Assembly: GCF_019130065.1 (NCBI RefSeq)
Contig: NZ_JAHSPG010000015.1
Location: forward strand, 124,001 to 188,000
DNA: 64,000 bases
Origin: Pinibacter aurantiacus
GTDB taxonomy: Bacteria; Bacteroidota; Bacteroidia; Chitinophagales; Chitinophagaceae
Direction: 5' to 3'
Positions 42,905 through 51,979 of the stretch are shown piece after piece. A program made the translations under genes and the position numbers. Numbering within the stretch: position 1 is the stretch's first letter; the number at the start of each line of letters is the position of its first letter. Below the pieces are notes generated by a model, which was not told where the DNA came from, did no database searches, and saw nothing but the letters and a program-made list of their open reading frames with translations.

Positions 42905-45133
42905 CTACTTTTTAGGGGGTTGATTTGGATTAACGTCAACAGTATTATCCGGTTTTTTTCCAAAGCTTGCTTTTCTCTTCAACCTGTTCTTTGTTGTAAT
43001 GGCTTCGCCGATAAACAACACACGGTCTATTTTGTAATTGTTCCAGTTAAAGGAAACTTCTTCTGTGCTATAATCTTCTGTGCGGAACTCACATTTTTGA
43101 TCCGGGTAAATATTGATCTTCTTTCCCCTGAAGCTCAACGCTGTTCCGCATTTCACGAGATACTGAATATCCTTCGCACGTTTTTGCAAGTCATCATTAT
43201 TCACCAGGAATATAGCAGCAGTAAGCGCTCCACGAAAGAACAATTCAATCTTGTCTTCATCACTCAAATTAAAATTCAACCAGTTTATTTGTCCTGTGTC
43301 AATGCTGCGGATTGTTTTCTTAAAAATATTATGCTTGGAAATAAAATCCCGGTCGTAGAAATAGCGCATCGTCGAAATCATAGAACCCACGAGCTTTCCC
43401 ATCGTGTCGATGGTATTGGAAGTGGCATCATCTTCAAACTCAAGCTTGATGCCCACCGTTGGTTTTATGGGTACAGGCGAGCTCGGATTGTAAAAAATAT
43501 TGACGGGAAAATTAGAAAGCATCCCACCATCCACCATCAAGGCATGCGTATCTTTTTCCTGCAATCGTTTATCAATATTGAGCAAACATTTCCATTCCTT
43601 TTCAATCACGGCTTTTTGCGCCGTCACATAATCCACTTCGAAAGGTTTAAAGAAAAAATGAACAGACATGGAGGCCCTGACGTACCGTGCGGGAGAAATA
43701 TCAAAATCTTCGCCCCAGTACATTTTATGCATTGCAGGAAATTCAACCTTGATGCCATTCGTTATATCGGAACTCACAATAGCGATCTCCTTATCAAAGG
43801 ATGATTTTGTTTCTTCATCATGGGACTGCTCAATTTCCGCGCTATTTTCCAGATCTTCAGGTTGCTGTTGGTTGTTTGCAACAATGTCTCTTTCCGTATC
43901 CATTCTTGCTTTTGCCGCTATGATCTCCTGGAACCCTTCTAGTAAATTAGCTGCAAGATCCTTCCGGCCGCGTTGCTCAGGTTTAATCTTTTTTGAAAGT
44001 GCGACCAGCTTATCGGTCATTTCATCCAATATGTCGTCTTTTGTTCGAAAACTGGCATCATCAGCTCTCACTTTAGCGACTTCTATATCTTGTTTCGCAA
44101 TCTCTATTGCATTCACAAACGGCTCGGTTTCTACCGGTAAATTTTTACTGTCGTACTTTATCTTGGAAGGGTAATAAGCGGGGTTGAAACAATTACGTTC
44201 CAGCTGCAATTTGTTCTTAAGATGCGAGACATTTTTTATACCGTTCTCTTCCATGATCTTTGTAAGCCAATCCTCGAAATCTTTTCCGGGGTTAATGCCA
44301 AACCGTTCTGCATTTCTATACAATAACCTTCCGACCAAAAATTGCCCGAGCAGGTAACTGATGGAAAAAAAGATGACCGCAACAGAAATAGCCGCCACCC
44401 ACTTGAAGAGTTTTTCTATCCAGTTATCACAACAATAAAGATCTTGATTGCAAGTGATAAATACCAGTCCCGATGCGGATACAATGAGCAACCCGAAAGC
44501 AGCCAACGCAATAAGGCTCCAGACTTTCATCTTTGTGAGATAATCTTTAACCGACTTTACATTCACCGTGTTTTGAAAGAGATGCAACAACAATTTGCGC
44601 CACATGATATGTCCATCTACCAGATCGCTCAACTTCTTTTCACATAAATATTTCAACAATTTTTCCGAACGCGTTTCATAATAATCTTCGGCCTTCACAC
44701 TAAATGGATGGTATTTTAGCGCATCGTTCCATACATCGGTTGGCGTATTGACCGGTTGTTTAACACACTCCTGCAACTTTAAAATTTCAGCCTTTGTATT
44801 CACGGCACTCAGCAGCAAGGTATTGATGGCTCCGGCGCTGGTTCCGGCCATCTTCATAAATGACACCCCCATTTTCTCCAGCACATATGTGTAACCCGCG
44901 AGCGCAATGCCATGCACACCACCGCCTTCTTGCACAAGATCAACATACTGCGATCCGTTGTCGTCCACAACATCTGACAAGATCAAATTGCTGCGACGCT
45001 CACCATTTCCGTAATGTTCTTTTTTTACTGAACTGTCGCCATTGCTACGCTGCAGATATTCGATAAGCGGAGCCACTACCAGGCGAAAGTCTTCGAGTGT
45101 AAGTGCAGATTCCTCACCGTTCGTTCCGGCCAT
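42905..45133 (-). CDS. Patatin-like phospholipase with large membrane-spanning insert
   Basis: A 742-residue patatin-family lipid acyl hydrolase. The oxyanion motif is VQEGGGVHGIALAGY (about 67-81), the nucleophile Ser99 is in GTSAG, and the dyad Asp is about 535 in VDGGMLSNFPVNIF. The 436 residues between Ser and Asp are far more than the usual 100-200. They hold two membrane helices (about 206-230 and 242-265) and charged, coiled-coil-like sequence (about 340-430). No signal peptide, so the enzyme is likely inner-membrane anchored with a cytosolic active site. Operon with a small membrane protein (2-bp gap). Lipid substrate unknown. Confidence 0.9.
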   Translation of the reverse strand: MAGTNGEESALTLEDFRLVVAPLIEYLQRSNGDSSVKKEHYGNGERRSNLILSDVVDDNGSQYVDLVQEGGGVHGIALAGYTYVLEKMGVSFMKMAGTSAGAINTLLLSAVNTKAEILKLQECVKQPVNTPTDVWNDALKYHPFSVKAEDYYETRSEKLLKYLCEKKLSDLVDGHIMWRKLLLHLFQNTVNVKSVKDYLTKMKVWSLIALAAFGLLIVSASGLVFITCNQDLYCCDNWIEKLFKWVAAISVAVIFFSISYLLGQFLVGRLLYRNAERFGINPGKDFEDWLTKIMEENGIKNVSHLKNKLQLERNCFNPAYYPSKIKYDSKNLPVETEPFVNAIEIAKQDIEVAKVRADDASFRTKDDILDEMTDKLVALSKKIKPEQRGRKDLAANLLEGFQEIIAAKARMDTERDIVANNQQQPEDLENSAEIEQSHDEETKSSFDKEIAIVSSDITNGIKVEFPAMHKMYWGEDFDISPARYVRASMSVHFFFKPFEVDYVTAQKAVIEKEWKCLLNIDKRLQEKDTHALMVDGGMLSNFPVNIFYNPSSPVPIKPTVGIKLEFEDDATSNTIDTMGKLVGSMISTMRYFYDRDFISKHNIFKKTIRSIDTGQINWLNFNLSDEDKIELFFRGALTAAIFLVNNDDLQKRAKDIQYLVKCGTALSFRGKKINIYPDQKCEFRTEDYSTEEVSFNWNNYKIDRVLFIGEAITTKNRLKRKASFGKKPDNTVDVNPNQPPKK

Positions 45134-45358
45134 ATTATAAGGTTTAGGTTAAATAGTGTTTACGAATTAAACAGCGGATACCATGCCGTTTAACTTTGTT
45201 TCATAAGCCGGAAAACATTGCTGTAATTGAGTTGTAGAGTGCGGAAAAAGAAGAAGTGCTTTTAAGGAGATATTGGCATGCTTACTAAAAATAATAATAG
45301 TTGGGCTGAAATGCAAGTAAAATCAATGGTTTTCGGGCTTACAACATCAGCAACGGCA

Positions 45359-46165
45359 TTATTTACCCGACGCCATATCTTTCTCACCCAACCTTACAAG
45401 ACGGCCGGGAGCCGCGCCGGACCAGGCATTGTCTTTTATAAATTCTCCTTTTGAGTTTCGTTTAGTGTACAACACGTTCTCGTTTTTGACAAGAAATTTT
45501 GTTTGCCTCAGCTGGCCATCCACATAATAATTGGAGTAAACGGCAAACGTATAATGATTGGATGATGAATCCGCAACAACAAACTTTTTCATACCCTGCA
45601 ATTCCCAACAACCAAAGTAGATGCACTCAATTTTATTAACCAGTCTGGGGAGCACAATGGTTGTTTGTCCTGTAATAATTTCCTTCGGTATATAGCCTGC
45701 AAATGTGCAGCGAACAGTTCTGTCTGCTGTAACACGCACCCTGTTCTTCTTCGCCTGGTTATTAAAACTAAAGTCGAGCCGATTGATATGTTCAGTATCT
45801 TCCCTTACGATGTTTCCATTTGCATCGATCAATCTTTTGATGTGCCGAAACGTGAGTATAACAGAATCGCTGTTCACTTTCTCCTCCTTCAATTCTGATT
45901 CAACAAATGGCTTTAATGCTAATAGAGGGTTAAGCACAACCGTATCCCCCGAAAGTATCCAGTGTCCTTTTTCCTCAAACTTCTCCAAACGATAAAACAT
46001 CGGGTACTCCGGCGCAGAATAACTGAAGGTGGAATCTTCGCTCAAAATCAATTTGCATATTTCTGAACCCGGCCCACTGGCATAACTTCCTGCGATGCTT
46101 CTGCTTTGCGCAAAAGCATTGAATGACGCACAGAAAAGAAACAGTAAAAATATGACGCATCGCAT
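45359..46165 (-). CDS. Exported protein of unknown function
   Basis: A 268-residue protein with a clear signal peptide (MRCVIFLLFLFCASFNAFAQ) from the ATG at 46165; 15 further upstream codons are open but start without a signal. The mature part is beta-rich (ISGSYASGPGSEIC-like opening, ILSGDTVVLNPLL, TFRHIKRLIDANGNIVRE). I do not recognise a family or active site; a central patch resembles the carboxypeptidase-regulatory-like fold only loosely. It is monocistronic, with a 225-bp gene-free stretch (45134-45358) before the patatin start in which I see nothing notable. Confidence 0.65.
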   Translation of the reverse strand: MRCVIFLLFLFCASFNAFAQSRSIAGSYASGPGSEICKLILSEDSTFSYSAPEYPMFYRLEKFEEKGHWILSGDTVVLNPLLALKPFVESELKEEKVNSDSVILTFRHIKRLIDANGNIVREDTEHINRLDFSFNNQAKKNRVRVTADRTVRCTFAGYIPKEIITGQTTIVLPRLVNKIECIYFGCWELQGMKKFVVADSSSNHYTFAVYSNYYVDGQLRQTKFLVKNENVLYTKRNSKGEFIKDNAWSGAAPGRLVRLGEKDMASGK

Positions 46166-46340
46166 ACTGGCCGTTTTTGATGAGTCAAAAATAAATAGCA
46201 GATTGCTCATTTGAAATATACAGCCACTACTTTCGGTTTACCTTAACAATAGCGAACATTCTATTTGCAAAGCTGTTAACTAACGAATAAATAGTTTACA
46301 TTTATTTGACACACACTTTCATTTTCAGAAAACAATATTT

Positions 46341-47885
46341 ATGACAGCATCACGCTTACTTAAAAATCTTTTCATTGGTTTATTTGTACTGCTCGTTGTT
46401 ATCACAATTATTGTTCTGGTAAAAACAAAGCTGTACCCTTTTACCAAATACACTGATGCCCATAGCGGCTACTTGATTACAGATACTTCCACAGCAGAAC
46501 TGCAACGATTCGCCGGCGGCATAAGAATACCCACCGTAAGCAATTCAAATTATAGTCAAACAAACTTCAAACCGTTTGATGATTTCAAAGCTTATCTGCG
46601 ACAAACATTTCCTGTTGCATATCAATCAATGGACACGGCAACCATCAACAATTACGGTTTGGTTTTTCACTGGAAAGGAAAAAACAGTTCGCTAAAACCT
46701 GTGCTATTTTTATCGCATTACGATGTGGTGCCTGTTAATGGTTACGATCCCTATGCCGACGCAAACAACGCTGTCATCTTTAACCCTAACGACAAACCTG
46801 TTGACCATATCAATACCGTTCAAAAAGATTGGGAGTATCCGCCTTTTTCCGGTGCGGTTGCCCACGGCCGCATTTACGGACGCGGAACACTTGATATGAA
46901 ATGTATGTTATTCGGATTGATGGAAGCATCTACACAACTAATTGCTAAAGGATTTCAACCTGGCCGTGATATTTACTTTGCCTTCGGTCACGATGAAGAA
47001 GTGAGTGGCATGAATGGCGCAGGAAAGATCGTAGAATATTTCAAGTCTAAAAACATTGAGTTTGATGCAGTGTATGACGAAGGAGGAATCATTGCCGCAC
47101 CGGGCATTGCAGGAATTCAGAAACCGATAGCGTTGATTGGCACCGCAGAAAAAGGCTTTCTCACTTTAAAGATCAAAGTGAAAGGAACCGGCGGTCATTC
47201 ATCTATGCCGCCGCGAAACAGCTCGCTTGTGCTGGCTGCTGAAATTATTCAGCAACTTGAGAAAGAACAATTCAAACCAGACATTATTCCTCCTGTACAA
47301 AATTTTTTAAAGAATGTTGGGGGTGAAATGAGTTTTATTTCGCAAATGGGCATTGCCAATCAATGGCTGTTAAAACCATTACTGATAAAGACTTTAACCA
47401 AAGCACCAAACACCAATGCGCTGGTTCGCACAACCACTGCCGTTACAATGGCAAAAGGAAGCGATGCGGAAAACGTGTTGCCAACAATTTCAGAGATCAC
47501 TGTAAATTTTCGTTTGCTCCCGGGCACAACTGTTGCTGACGTTGTTGGCCATGTACAAAAGATTTGCAAACCCTACGATACCGAAATCAATACACTTTCT
47601 GCACGTGAAGCATCTGGCATTTCGCCAGTTCCTACAGAAGGTTATAATAACATGAAGAAAAACATTGAAAGGATTTATCCCACTGCTATCATTACTCCAT
47701 ACCTCACCATCACCGGCACTGATGCTTACAAATATGAAGCGGTGAGTAAAAACGTCTATCGCTTTCTACCTTTGGAAATAAATGAATACGAACAAAAGAT
47801 CATTCACGGCTACAACGAATATATCAGCATTGAAAATTACAGAAAGGTGATTGATTATTTCAAGGGAATGATGGAAGCGGAGTAA
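46341..47885 (+). CDS. M20 family peptidase, carboxypeptidase S-like, membrane-anchored
   Basis: A 514-residue zinc peptidase of the M20 (PM20D1/CPS1) class. One N-terminal membrane anchor (about residues 9-28) puts the catalytic part in the periplasm. Metal-binding blocks: LFLSHYDVVPVN (His about 127), YGRGTLDMKCMLFG (bridging Asp about 183), GHDEEVSGMNGA (catalytic Glu and ligand Glu about 216-217). The dimerisation domain lies near 275-395 (KGTGGHSSMPPRNSSLVLAA) and a C-terminal His is near ITGTDAYKY. Likely cleaves or condenses N-acyl amino acids or dipeptides. Monocistronic. Confidence 0.93.
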   Translation: MTASRLLKNLFIGLFVLLVVITIIVLVKTKLYPFTKYTDAHSGYLITDTSTAELQRFAGGIRIPTVSNSNYSQTNFKPFDDFKAYLRQTFPVAYQSMDTATINNYGLVFHWKGKNSSLKPVLFLSHYDVVPVNGYDPYADANNAVIFNPNDKPVDHINTVQKDWEYPPFSGAVAHGRIYGRGTLDMKCMLFGLMEASTQLIAKGFQPGRDIYFAFGHDEEVSGMNGAGKIVEYFKSKNIEFDAVYDEGGIIAAPGIAGIQKPIALIGTAEKGFLTLKIKVKGTGGHSSMPPRNSSLVLAAEIIQQLEKEQFKPDIIPPVQNFLKNVGGEMSFISQMGIANQWLLKPLLIKTLTKAPNTNALVRTTTAVTMAKGSDAENVLPTISEITVNFRLLPGTTVADVVGHVQKICKPYDTEINTLSAREASGISPVPTEGYNNMKKNIERIYPTAIITPYLTITGTDAYKYEAVSKNVYRFLPLEINEYEQKIIHGYNEYISIENYRKVIDYFKGMMEAE

Positions 47886-48085
47886 CAACTCAAGAAAAGC
47901 GAATGCTATTTGCGCCTGCCTCAATACGCACGCATAAAAAACGCTTCGGATCTTCTATAAATCCGTCTTGAAAACCGCAGATTGCAAGCAAACAGAATAT
48001 AATATTCTGCATGTCCATAAAACCAGCGGGGATAAAATTCCACTGTTCTATCGGTACCAGTTTTGCATTCCTTAATAAAAACAAT

Positions 48086-48622
48086 ATGGACAGTATAAAC
48101 AGGCAACAACCAGAAAGTAATCGTAAAGATTTGCAGTGGGATGAAGCCCTCGAGAAAATAAAAGAACTTACAGATAAAGCTTCCACCTGCTTTTTTTGTA
48201 CAAATATCAATACGGGAAAAGCATTTTCTACTCGTCCGATGTCCGTTCAAAAACTCGACGAGAACGGCATTTTCTGGTTTCTAAGTGCAAATGATAGTAA
48301 TAAAAACGCTGAATTACAACACGACCCTTCCGTTCAACTTTTGTTTCAAGGCTCAAACTATTCCGACTTCCTGACCATTTATGGCACCGCAGTTGTAAGC
48401 GATGACAAGGAAAAGATCAAAGAATTGTGGGAACCCATTTTAAAAACATGGTTCACCGAAGGCATTGACGATCCACGTATTTCTGTAATCAGCGTTGATC
48501 CGGTAAATGGTTATTACTGGGATACGAAACATAATATGGCAGTTGGCCTGATAAAACGTGTTGCCGGTGCAATAGTGGGCAAAACATTAGACGATTCTAT
48601 CGAAGGAACGATAACTTTATAG
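48086..48622 (+). CDS. Pyridoxamine 5'-phosphate oxidase-like flavoprotein (general stress type)
   Basis: A 178-residue split-barrel FMN-binding protein of the general-stress-protein-26 group. LQWDEALEKIKELTDKASTCFF opens the domain; TRPMSVQKLDENGIFWFLSANDSNK and HDPSVQLLFQGSNYSDFLTIYGTAVV are the FMN-barrel strands. The ATG at 48086 is preferred to one 25 codons upstream because the domain begins immediately after it. Role in redox or stress response is inferred; the true cofactor could also be F420-like or haem-related in this superfamily. Convergent with the alpha/beta hydrolase gene. Confidence 0.88.
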   Translation: MDSINRQQPESNRKDLQWDEALEKIKELTDKASTCFFCTNINTGKAFSTRPMSVQKLDENGIFWFLSANDSNKNAELQHDPSVQLLFQGSNYSDFLTIYGTAVVSDDKEKIKELWEPILKTWFTEGIDDPRISVISVDPVNGYYWDTKHNMAVGLIKRVAGAIVGKTLDDSIEGTITL

Positions 48623-48644
48623 TTTTAACCACTGTTTAAAAAAG

Positions 48645-48675
48645 ACATGGCTTAAACAAGATGTTTAAGCCATGT
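48645..48675. terminator. Bidirectional intrinsic terminator
   Basis: Perfect 13-bp arms ACATGGCTTAAAC (48645-48657) and its inverse (48663-48675), 5-nt loop, midway between convergent genes ending at 48622 and 48692. Upstream AAAAAA serves the minus strand as a T-run. Confidence 0.88.
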
Positions 48676-48691
48676 ATCTGAGAAACTGAAA

Positions 48692-49543
48692 TTACTTTGA
48701 ATGTAAGAAAAGTTCAACCAGTGATAACACATACGTAATTTCTTCCGGTGGCGCACTGGTTGTAATTTCTCCTAAATAATCGCCGTGTCCTCCCGGCAAG
48801 ATCGCAAGTTGTCCGTTTGAAAATAGCCTGTACAAAGCCACTGTATGTTCTGGTGTCATTACATCATTTACTGCAGCAACAACAAGCGTTGGCGCTTTGA
48901 TTGATTTAATATCAGCCTCGTTCCAATCCTTAAAATTCTGCATGCGCACAGCGTCTCTTTTAAACATAGTCATTAGCCCGGCTGAGTCGTTATTGATCTT
49001 CAGATACGCATCACGCAATTGCTTTGGCATGTTGTCGATAGTGGCATGGTTCATTCCATCCCAAAAAACCTGCGGTATCCCATCGCGTCTGTACATAGAA
49101 GAAGCGATAATCAGCCTGTTCACTAAGTTCGGATGGCGGATAGCAACCTGCATAGCCGTATTTCCACCGTTACTGAACCCAAAGAATGAAGCTTTGCTAA
49201 TGTTTAGTTGTTTAAGCAAGGCCGCAACATCATCAGCATCCTGTTCAAAACTGGAAGGCGCATTTCTATCCGATGTATGACCGTGCGCCTGTAACTCCAC
49301 AGCAATCACCTGGTTGTATTTCGCCAGCGCCGGAAGTATCTTGCCAAAAGTGGCGTAGATCGTTGAGCCGCCACCATGAATCAACACCAACGGTTGCCCG
49401 CTACCGTGTATTTCATAATACATATTGATGCCGTTAACACTGGCATATTTACCATTGCTTCCGGTTTGTTGCGCTTGCATTGTATTGAGGTTCATAATCA
49501 TTGAAATTACCATGATTGAGGCTGCTATCAAAAAACGTTTCAT
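48692..49543 (-). CDS. Exported alpha/beta-hydrolase
   Basis: A 283-residue serine hydrolase with a signal peptide (MKRFLIAASIMVISMIMNLNTMQAQ; ATG at 49543, six codons after a first ATG). The oxyanion-hole motif is LIHGGGST, the nucleophile elbow GFSNGG (Ser about 122), the acid NDVMTPEH (Asp about 230) and the His in LPGGHGDYLGE (about 253). The family includes esterases, haloperoxidase-like and epoxide-hydrolase-like enzymes; the natural substrate cannot be told. Monocistronic. Confidence 0.9.
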   Translation of the reverse strand: MKRFLIAASIMVISMIMNLNTMQAQQTGSNGKYASVNGINMYYEIHGSGQPLVLIHGGGSTIYATFGKILPALAKYNQVIAVELQAHGHTSDRNAPSSFEQDADDVAALLKQLNISKASFFGFSNGGNTAMQVAIRHPNLVNRLIIASSMYRRDGIPQVFWDGMNHATIDNMPKQLRDAYLKINNDSAGLMTMFKRDAVRMQNFKDWNEADIKSIKAPTLVVAAVNDVMTPEHTVALYRLFSNGQLAILPGGHGDYLGEITTSAPPEEITYVLSLVELFLHSK

Positions 49544-49729
49544 CATCCTGATTTTCCTCAAAATTAAAAATCTCCGTCCAACTTAATAGCGTGTAAATGC
49601 GACAATTAGCGGGTTTGTTTTACCATAATATTATTTTCCACATACTGAGGTTTGTCACTTTTTTCTTCGTAGGCTTTTCGTTAACTTACTGGACATAACC
49701 AACAAGTTTACCTGAAAAACAACGATGCT

Positions 49730-50584
49730 ATGCTAAGAGATTATTCAACCATCAGTCCATCTGCCAGGGCTTTGCTATTAATGAAAGGAATTACAGACAT
49801 TCCGTATGCCAGGGAAGCGGCCGAACTTATGATGCGTCCCGAACCTTATGAACCGGATTACGACAATAAAGACGCGAGGTTATGGGCAAGAATATTACAC
49901 TTTGAAGCGCGTTATTTTAGTATTAATGAAATGCTTGAAGATATTGACGCACATAATATTCTTGAGCTTTCTTCGGGCTTTTCTTTTCGCGGTTTGGAAA
50001 TGACCACGGTTAAAAACCATCTGCACTATATCGACACAGACCTTCCCAATATTATTGAATCAAAAAAAGAAATTATCGAAGACCTTGTAGATGATGTCCG
50101 AAAACACAGTAAGCTTGAACTATTGCCTTTAAATGTGTTAGACGATCATCAATTTTCTAAAGTAGTAAAGCATTTTGAAAAAGGACCGATAGCAATTGTG
50201 AACGAAGGTCTGTTAATGTATCTTGAAACGAAGGAGAAAGAAAAGCTTTGTGAGATCATCCATCACATACTCAGAAAAAGAGGCGGCTATTGGATCACAG
50301 CTGATATCTATTTTAAAAAAGATCTCAGCAAAACATTGAAGCGTAAAGATGCATTGGGAGAGTTCACAGAAGCTCATCGCATTGATGAAAAGAAATTTGA
50401 TGATGAACAAACAGCCAGATACTTCTTTGATCGCATGGGTTTTGTGATCGACAAAGTGAATGAGATCGATTATAAAGAATTAAGCGCCTATCCTTATTTT
50501 GTTGAAAATCTTACGCCAGATCAGGTGGAAGAATTCCGCAAGATCGGCAAAATAAGAGAAACATGGAGGTTGAAGGTTAAGTAG
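49730..50584 (+). CDS. Leucine carboxyl methyltransferase-family SAM methyltransferase
   Basis: A 284-residue SAM-dependent methyltransferase of the LCMT/PF04072 type. Motifs: NILELSSGFSFRGLEM (SAM-binding loop I, about 81-96), HYIDTDLPNIIESKK (about 103), PLNVLDD (about 129), IAIVNEGLLMYLETKEKEKL (about 150), typical of this bacterial family. In bacteria these O-methylate small secondary metabolites or polyketide intermediates; no biosynthetic cluster is adjacent. It stands alone, with a long hairpin repeat downstream. Confidence 0.88.
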   Translation: MLRDYSTISPSARALLLMKGITDIPYAREAAELMMRPEPYEPDYDNKDARLWARILHFEARYFSINEMLEDIDAHNILELSSGFSFRGLEMTTVKNHLHYIDTDLPNIIESKKEIIEDLVDDVRKHSKLELLPLNVLDDHQFSKVVKHFEKGPIAIVNEGLLMYLETKEKEKLCEIIHHILRKRGGYWITADIYFKKDLSKTLKRKDALGEFTEAHRIDEKKFDDEQTARYFFDRMGFVIDKVNEIDYKELSAYPYFVENLTPDQVEEFRKIGKIRETWRLKVK

Positions 50585-50641
50585 AAGATAAACACCGGAA
50601 AAGATCACATACTAAGAGTGCATAAAAACTTGAAAGAATGT

Positions 50642-50736
50642 TGCTTGTCATCCCGAGGAACGAGGGATCTGGGTCTTAAATCAGCTTCCCGTTGTATACA
50701 GTCACCCAGATCCCTCCTTCGTCGGGATGACAAGCA
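50642..50736. repeat. Dispersed long palindrome (repeat Y) downstream of the methyltransferase gene
   Basis: Near-perfect 33-bp arms: 50642-50674 (beginning TGCTTGTCATCCCGAGGAAC) and 50704-50736, spacer 29 nt. It lies between convergent genes and would fold as a stable terminator-like hairpin. The AACGAGGGATCTGGGT motif is REP-like. Confidence 0.88.
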
Positions 50737-50771
50737 GTCATTGCCTATTAATGCGTCTTTGAACTAAGGCC

Positions 50772-50818
50772 AAAAAAATCCGTGTAAATCAGTCCAATCA
50801 GCGTCATCTGCGTGCCCT
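50772..50818. repeat. Dispersed repeat X, copy 2
   Basis: Uninterrupted copy with the core GTAAATCAGTCCAATCAG and tail GCGTCATCTGCGTGCC, ending 4 bases before the stop codon of the convergent gene. Other copies at 30068, 54340, 62425 (reverse) and 62584. Confidence 0.85.
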
Positions 50819-50822
50819 CTCC

Positions 50823-51650
50823 CTACATCGTTTCCTTCATCTCTTTTTCAGTTTCTCGCGGCCTCACAGTGAGCGTATTCGTTTTACAATTCCATATGTT
50901 TACATAATGTTCGCTAACTACCACATATTGATCCCATTCTGCCATCTTTTCATAAAGCATCAACGTGCAAATGTCTGTCGCGGTAATAAAATCACCCGTT
51001 TGCGAATTGTGCGAATGAATGGAGCCCACTGATTTTTTGCCATCCTTCTCTCCATAATACGAAGGCAAAATATTGGCATGTAGTTTCTTTTTTGTCAACA
51101 CCTTTCCATCCTTATCAAACGTTAGCAAATAATCATTTCCAAAAATAACAACGCCTTTCTTTTCGGCACCGGTAAGAATATATACTTTCCTCTCCCCCTT
51201 AACAACAATGGGAATGAGATTCAATGATGTATTTTGAAAACTCTCGAACAAAGTATCTGATACCATCAATTTCTTCGCGGCTTCTCTTATCACAAACAGT
51301 TCTTTCTCGTTTTTTGAAAATGACCTCTCGGTAACATCAAGCCTTGCAACACTTGTGCTGTATGTGCTATCAAACGTGATCGTACCGAGCACTTTCGGTT
51401 TCTCGTTATTCGAATAAAAGACACATCTTGTTGAATCCCCGTCAGCGTAAGAAAAGTATCCCCCGATATTGCCTTTGTCGGTATATTTCTCCAAAAATAA
51501 ATCTGTACCGTACCACGAAGCCATCTCCGATCGGTAAAGCATTTTTCCTTCTTCCACAATTGGCGCCGCCATTTCCGACAGATCTTTTTGAGCAAAAGCA
51601 GTGAAGGAAAAAGAAAAGAAAGTGATTAGAGAGAGTGCGGTTGTCTTCAT
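50823..51650 (-). CDS. Exported protein with a degenerate JAMM-like HxH...D motif
   Basis: A 275-residue secreted protein, signal peptide MKTTALSLITFFSFSFTAFAQ. I do not recognise a named family over the first 190 residues. The C-terminal part reads VGSIHSHNSQTGDFITATDICTL (about 209-231), which resembles the metal-binding JAMM/MPN motif (HxH, about 8 residues, then T/S-x2-D) seen in RadC- and DUF4329-like proteins, followed by beta-strands (QYVVVSEHYVNIWNC). The spacing is one residue longer than the JAMM consensus. It could be a metallo-isopeptidase relative or an inactive version. Monocistronic. Confidence 0.7.
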   Translation of the reverse strand: MKTTALSLITFFSFSFTAFAQKDLSEMAAPIVEEGKMLYRSEMASWYGTDLFLEKYTDKGNIGGYFSYADGDSTRCVFYSNNEKPKVLGTITFDSTYSTSVARLDVTERSFSKNEKELFVIREAAKKLMVSDTLFESFQNTSLNLIPIVVKGERKVYILTGAEKKGVVIFGNDYLLTFDKDGKVLTKKKLHANILPSYYGEKDGKKSVGSIHSHNSQTGDFITATDICTLMLYEKMAEWDQYVVVSEHYVNIWNCKTNTLTVRPRETEKEMKETM

Positions 51651-51703
51651 ACGATTGTTGTTAATTCAGCCATTAAACAAAAGTAAATTAGGAATTTAAA
51701 AGC

Positions 51704-51890
51704 AATAATTAAGAATTAGGAATTAAGAATTGTCTATGTGCGATAGTCAATATCAAAAGTACCTCTTCAGAACATGCTAGAAAATAGAACACAACTGAAC
51801 AGAGCCAAACCTAAAGCCTAACAACTTTCAACTATCAACTCTCCATTCTCCACTCTCCACTCTCCATTTTCAACTCTCCACTCTCAACTC
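51704..51890. repeat. Mixed heptad arrays in a 329-bp gene-free gap
   Basis: The gap 51651-51979 has no gene. It holds AATTAAG/AATTAGG heptads (51704-51732), a long run of CTCCACT/CTCCATT/CTCAACT/TTCAACT heptads (51819-51890), and, at its right end, the terminator at 51901. These arms look unpaired. Confidence 0.75.
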
Positions 51891-51900
51891 AAAAAAGGCA

Positions 51901-51924
51901 ATGGCCCCGGAGAGCCGGAGCCAT
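51901..51924 (-). terminator. Intrinsic terminator of the pirin-like operon
   Basis: Arms ATGGCcCCGG (51901-51910) and CCGGaGCCAT (51915-51924), 4-nt loop. Minus-strand reading is followed by TTGCC and then a TTTTTT run, about 55 bases after the stop of the pirin-like gene. Confidence 0.85.
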
Positions 51925-51979
51925 TTTTGTAAACCTTAAAAACACCCTGATACACCTTATTGTAACTGCAACATTTGGA

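Noticed and set aside
42920-43804. 294-codon plus-strand frame inside the patatin gene
   Set aside because: It is antisense to a confident coding gene and shows no domain or start signal.
46295-46320. Third arabinose operator upstream of the M20 peptidase
   Set aside because: Only TTTGACAC is shared; the AGTGT half site is missing.
51704-51890. CRISPR-like array
   Set aside because: Units are 7 bp, directly tandem and without spacers; there are no cas genes.
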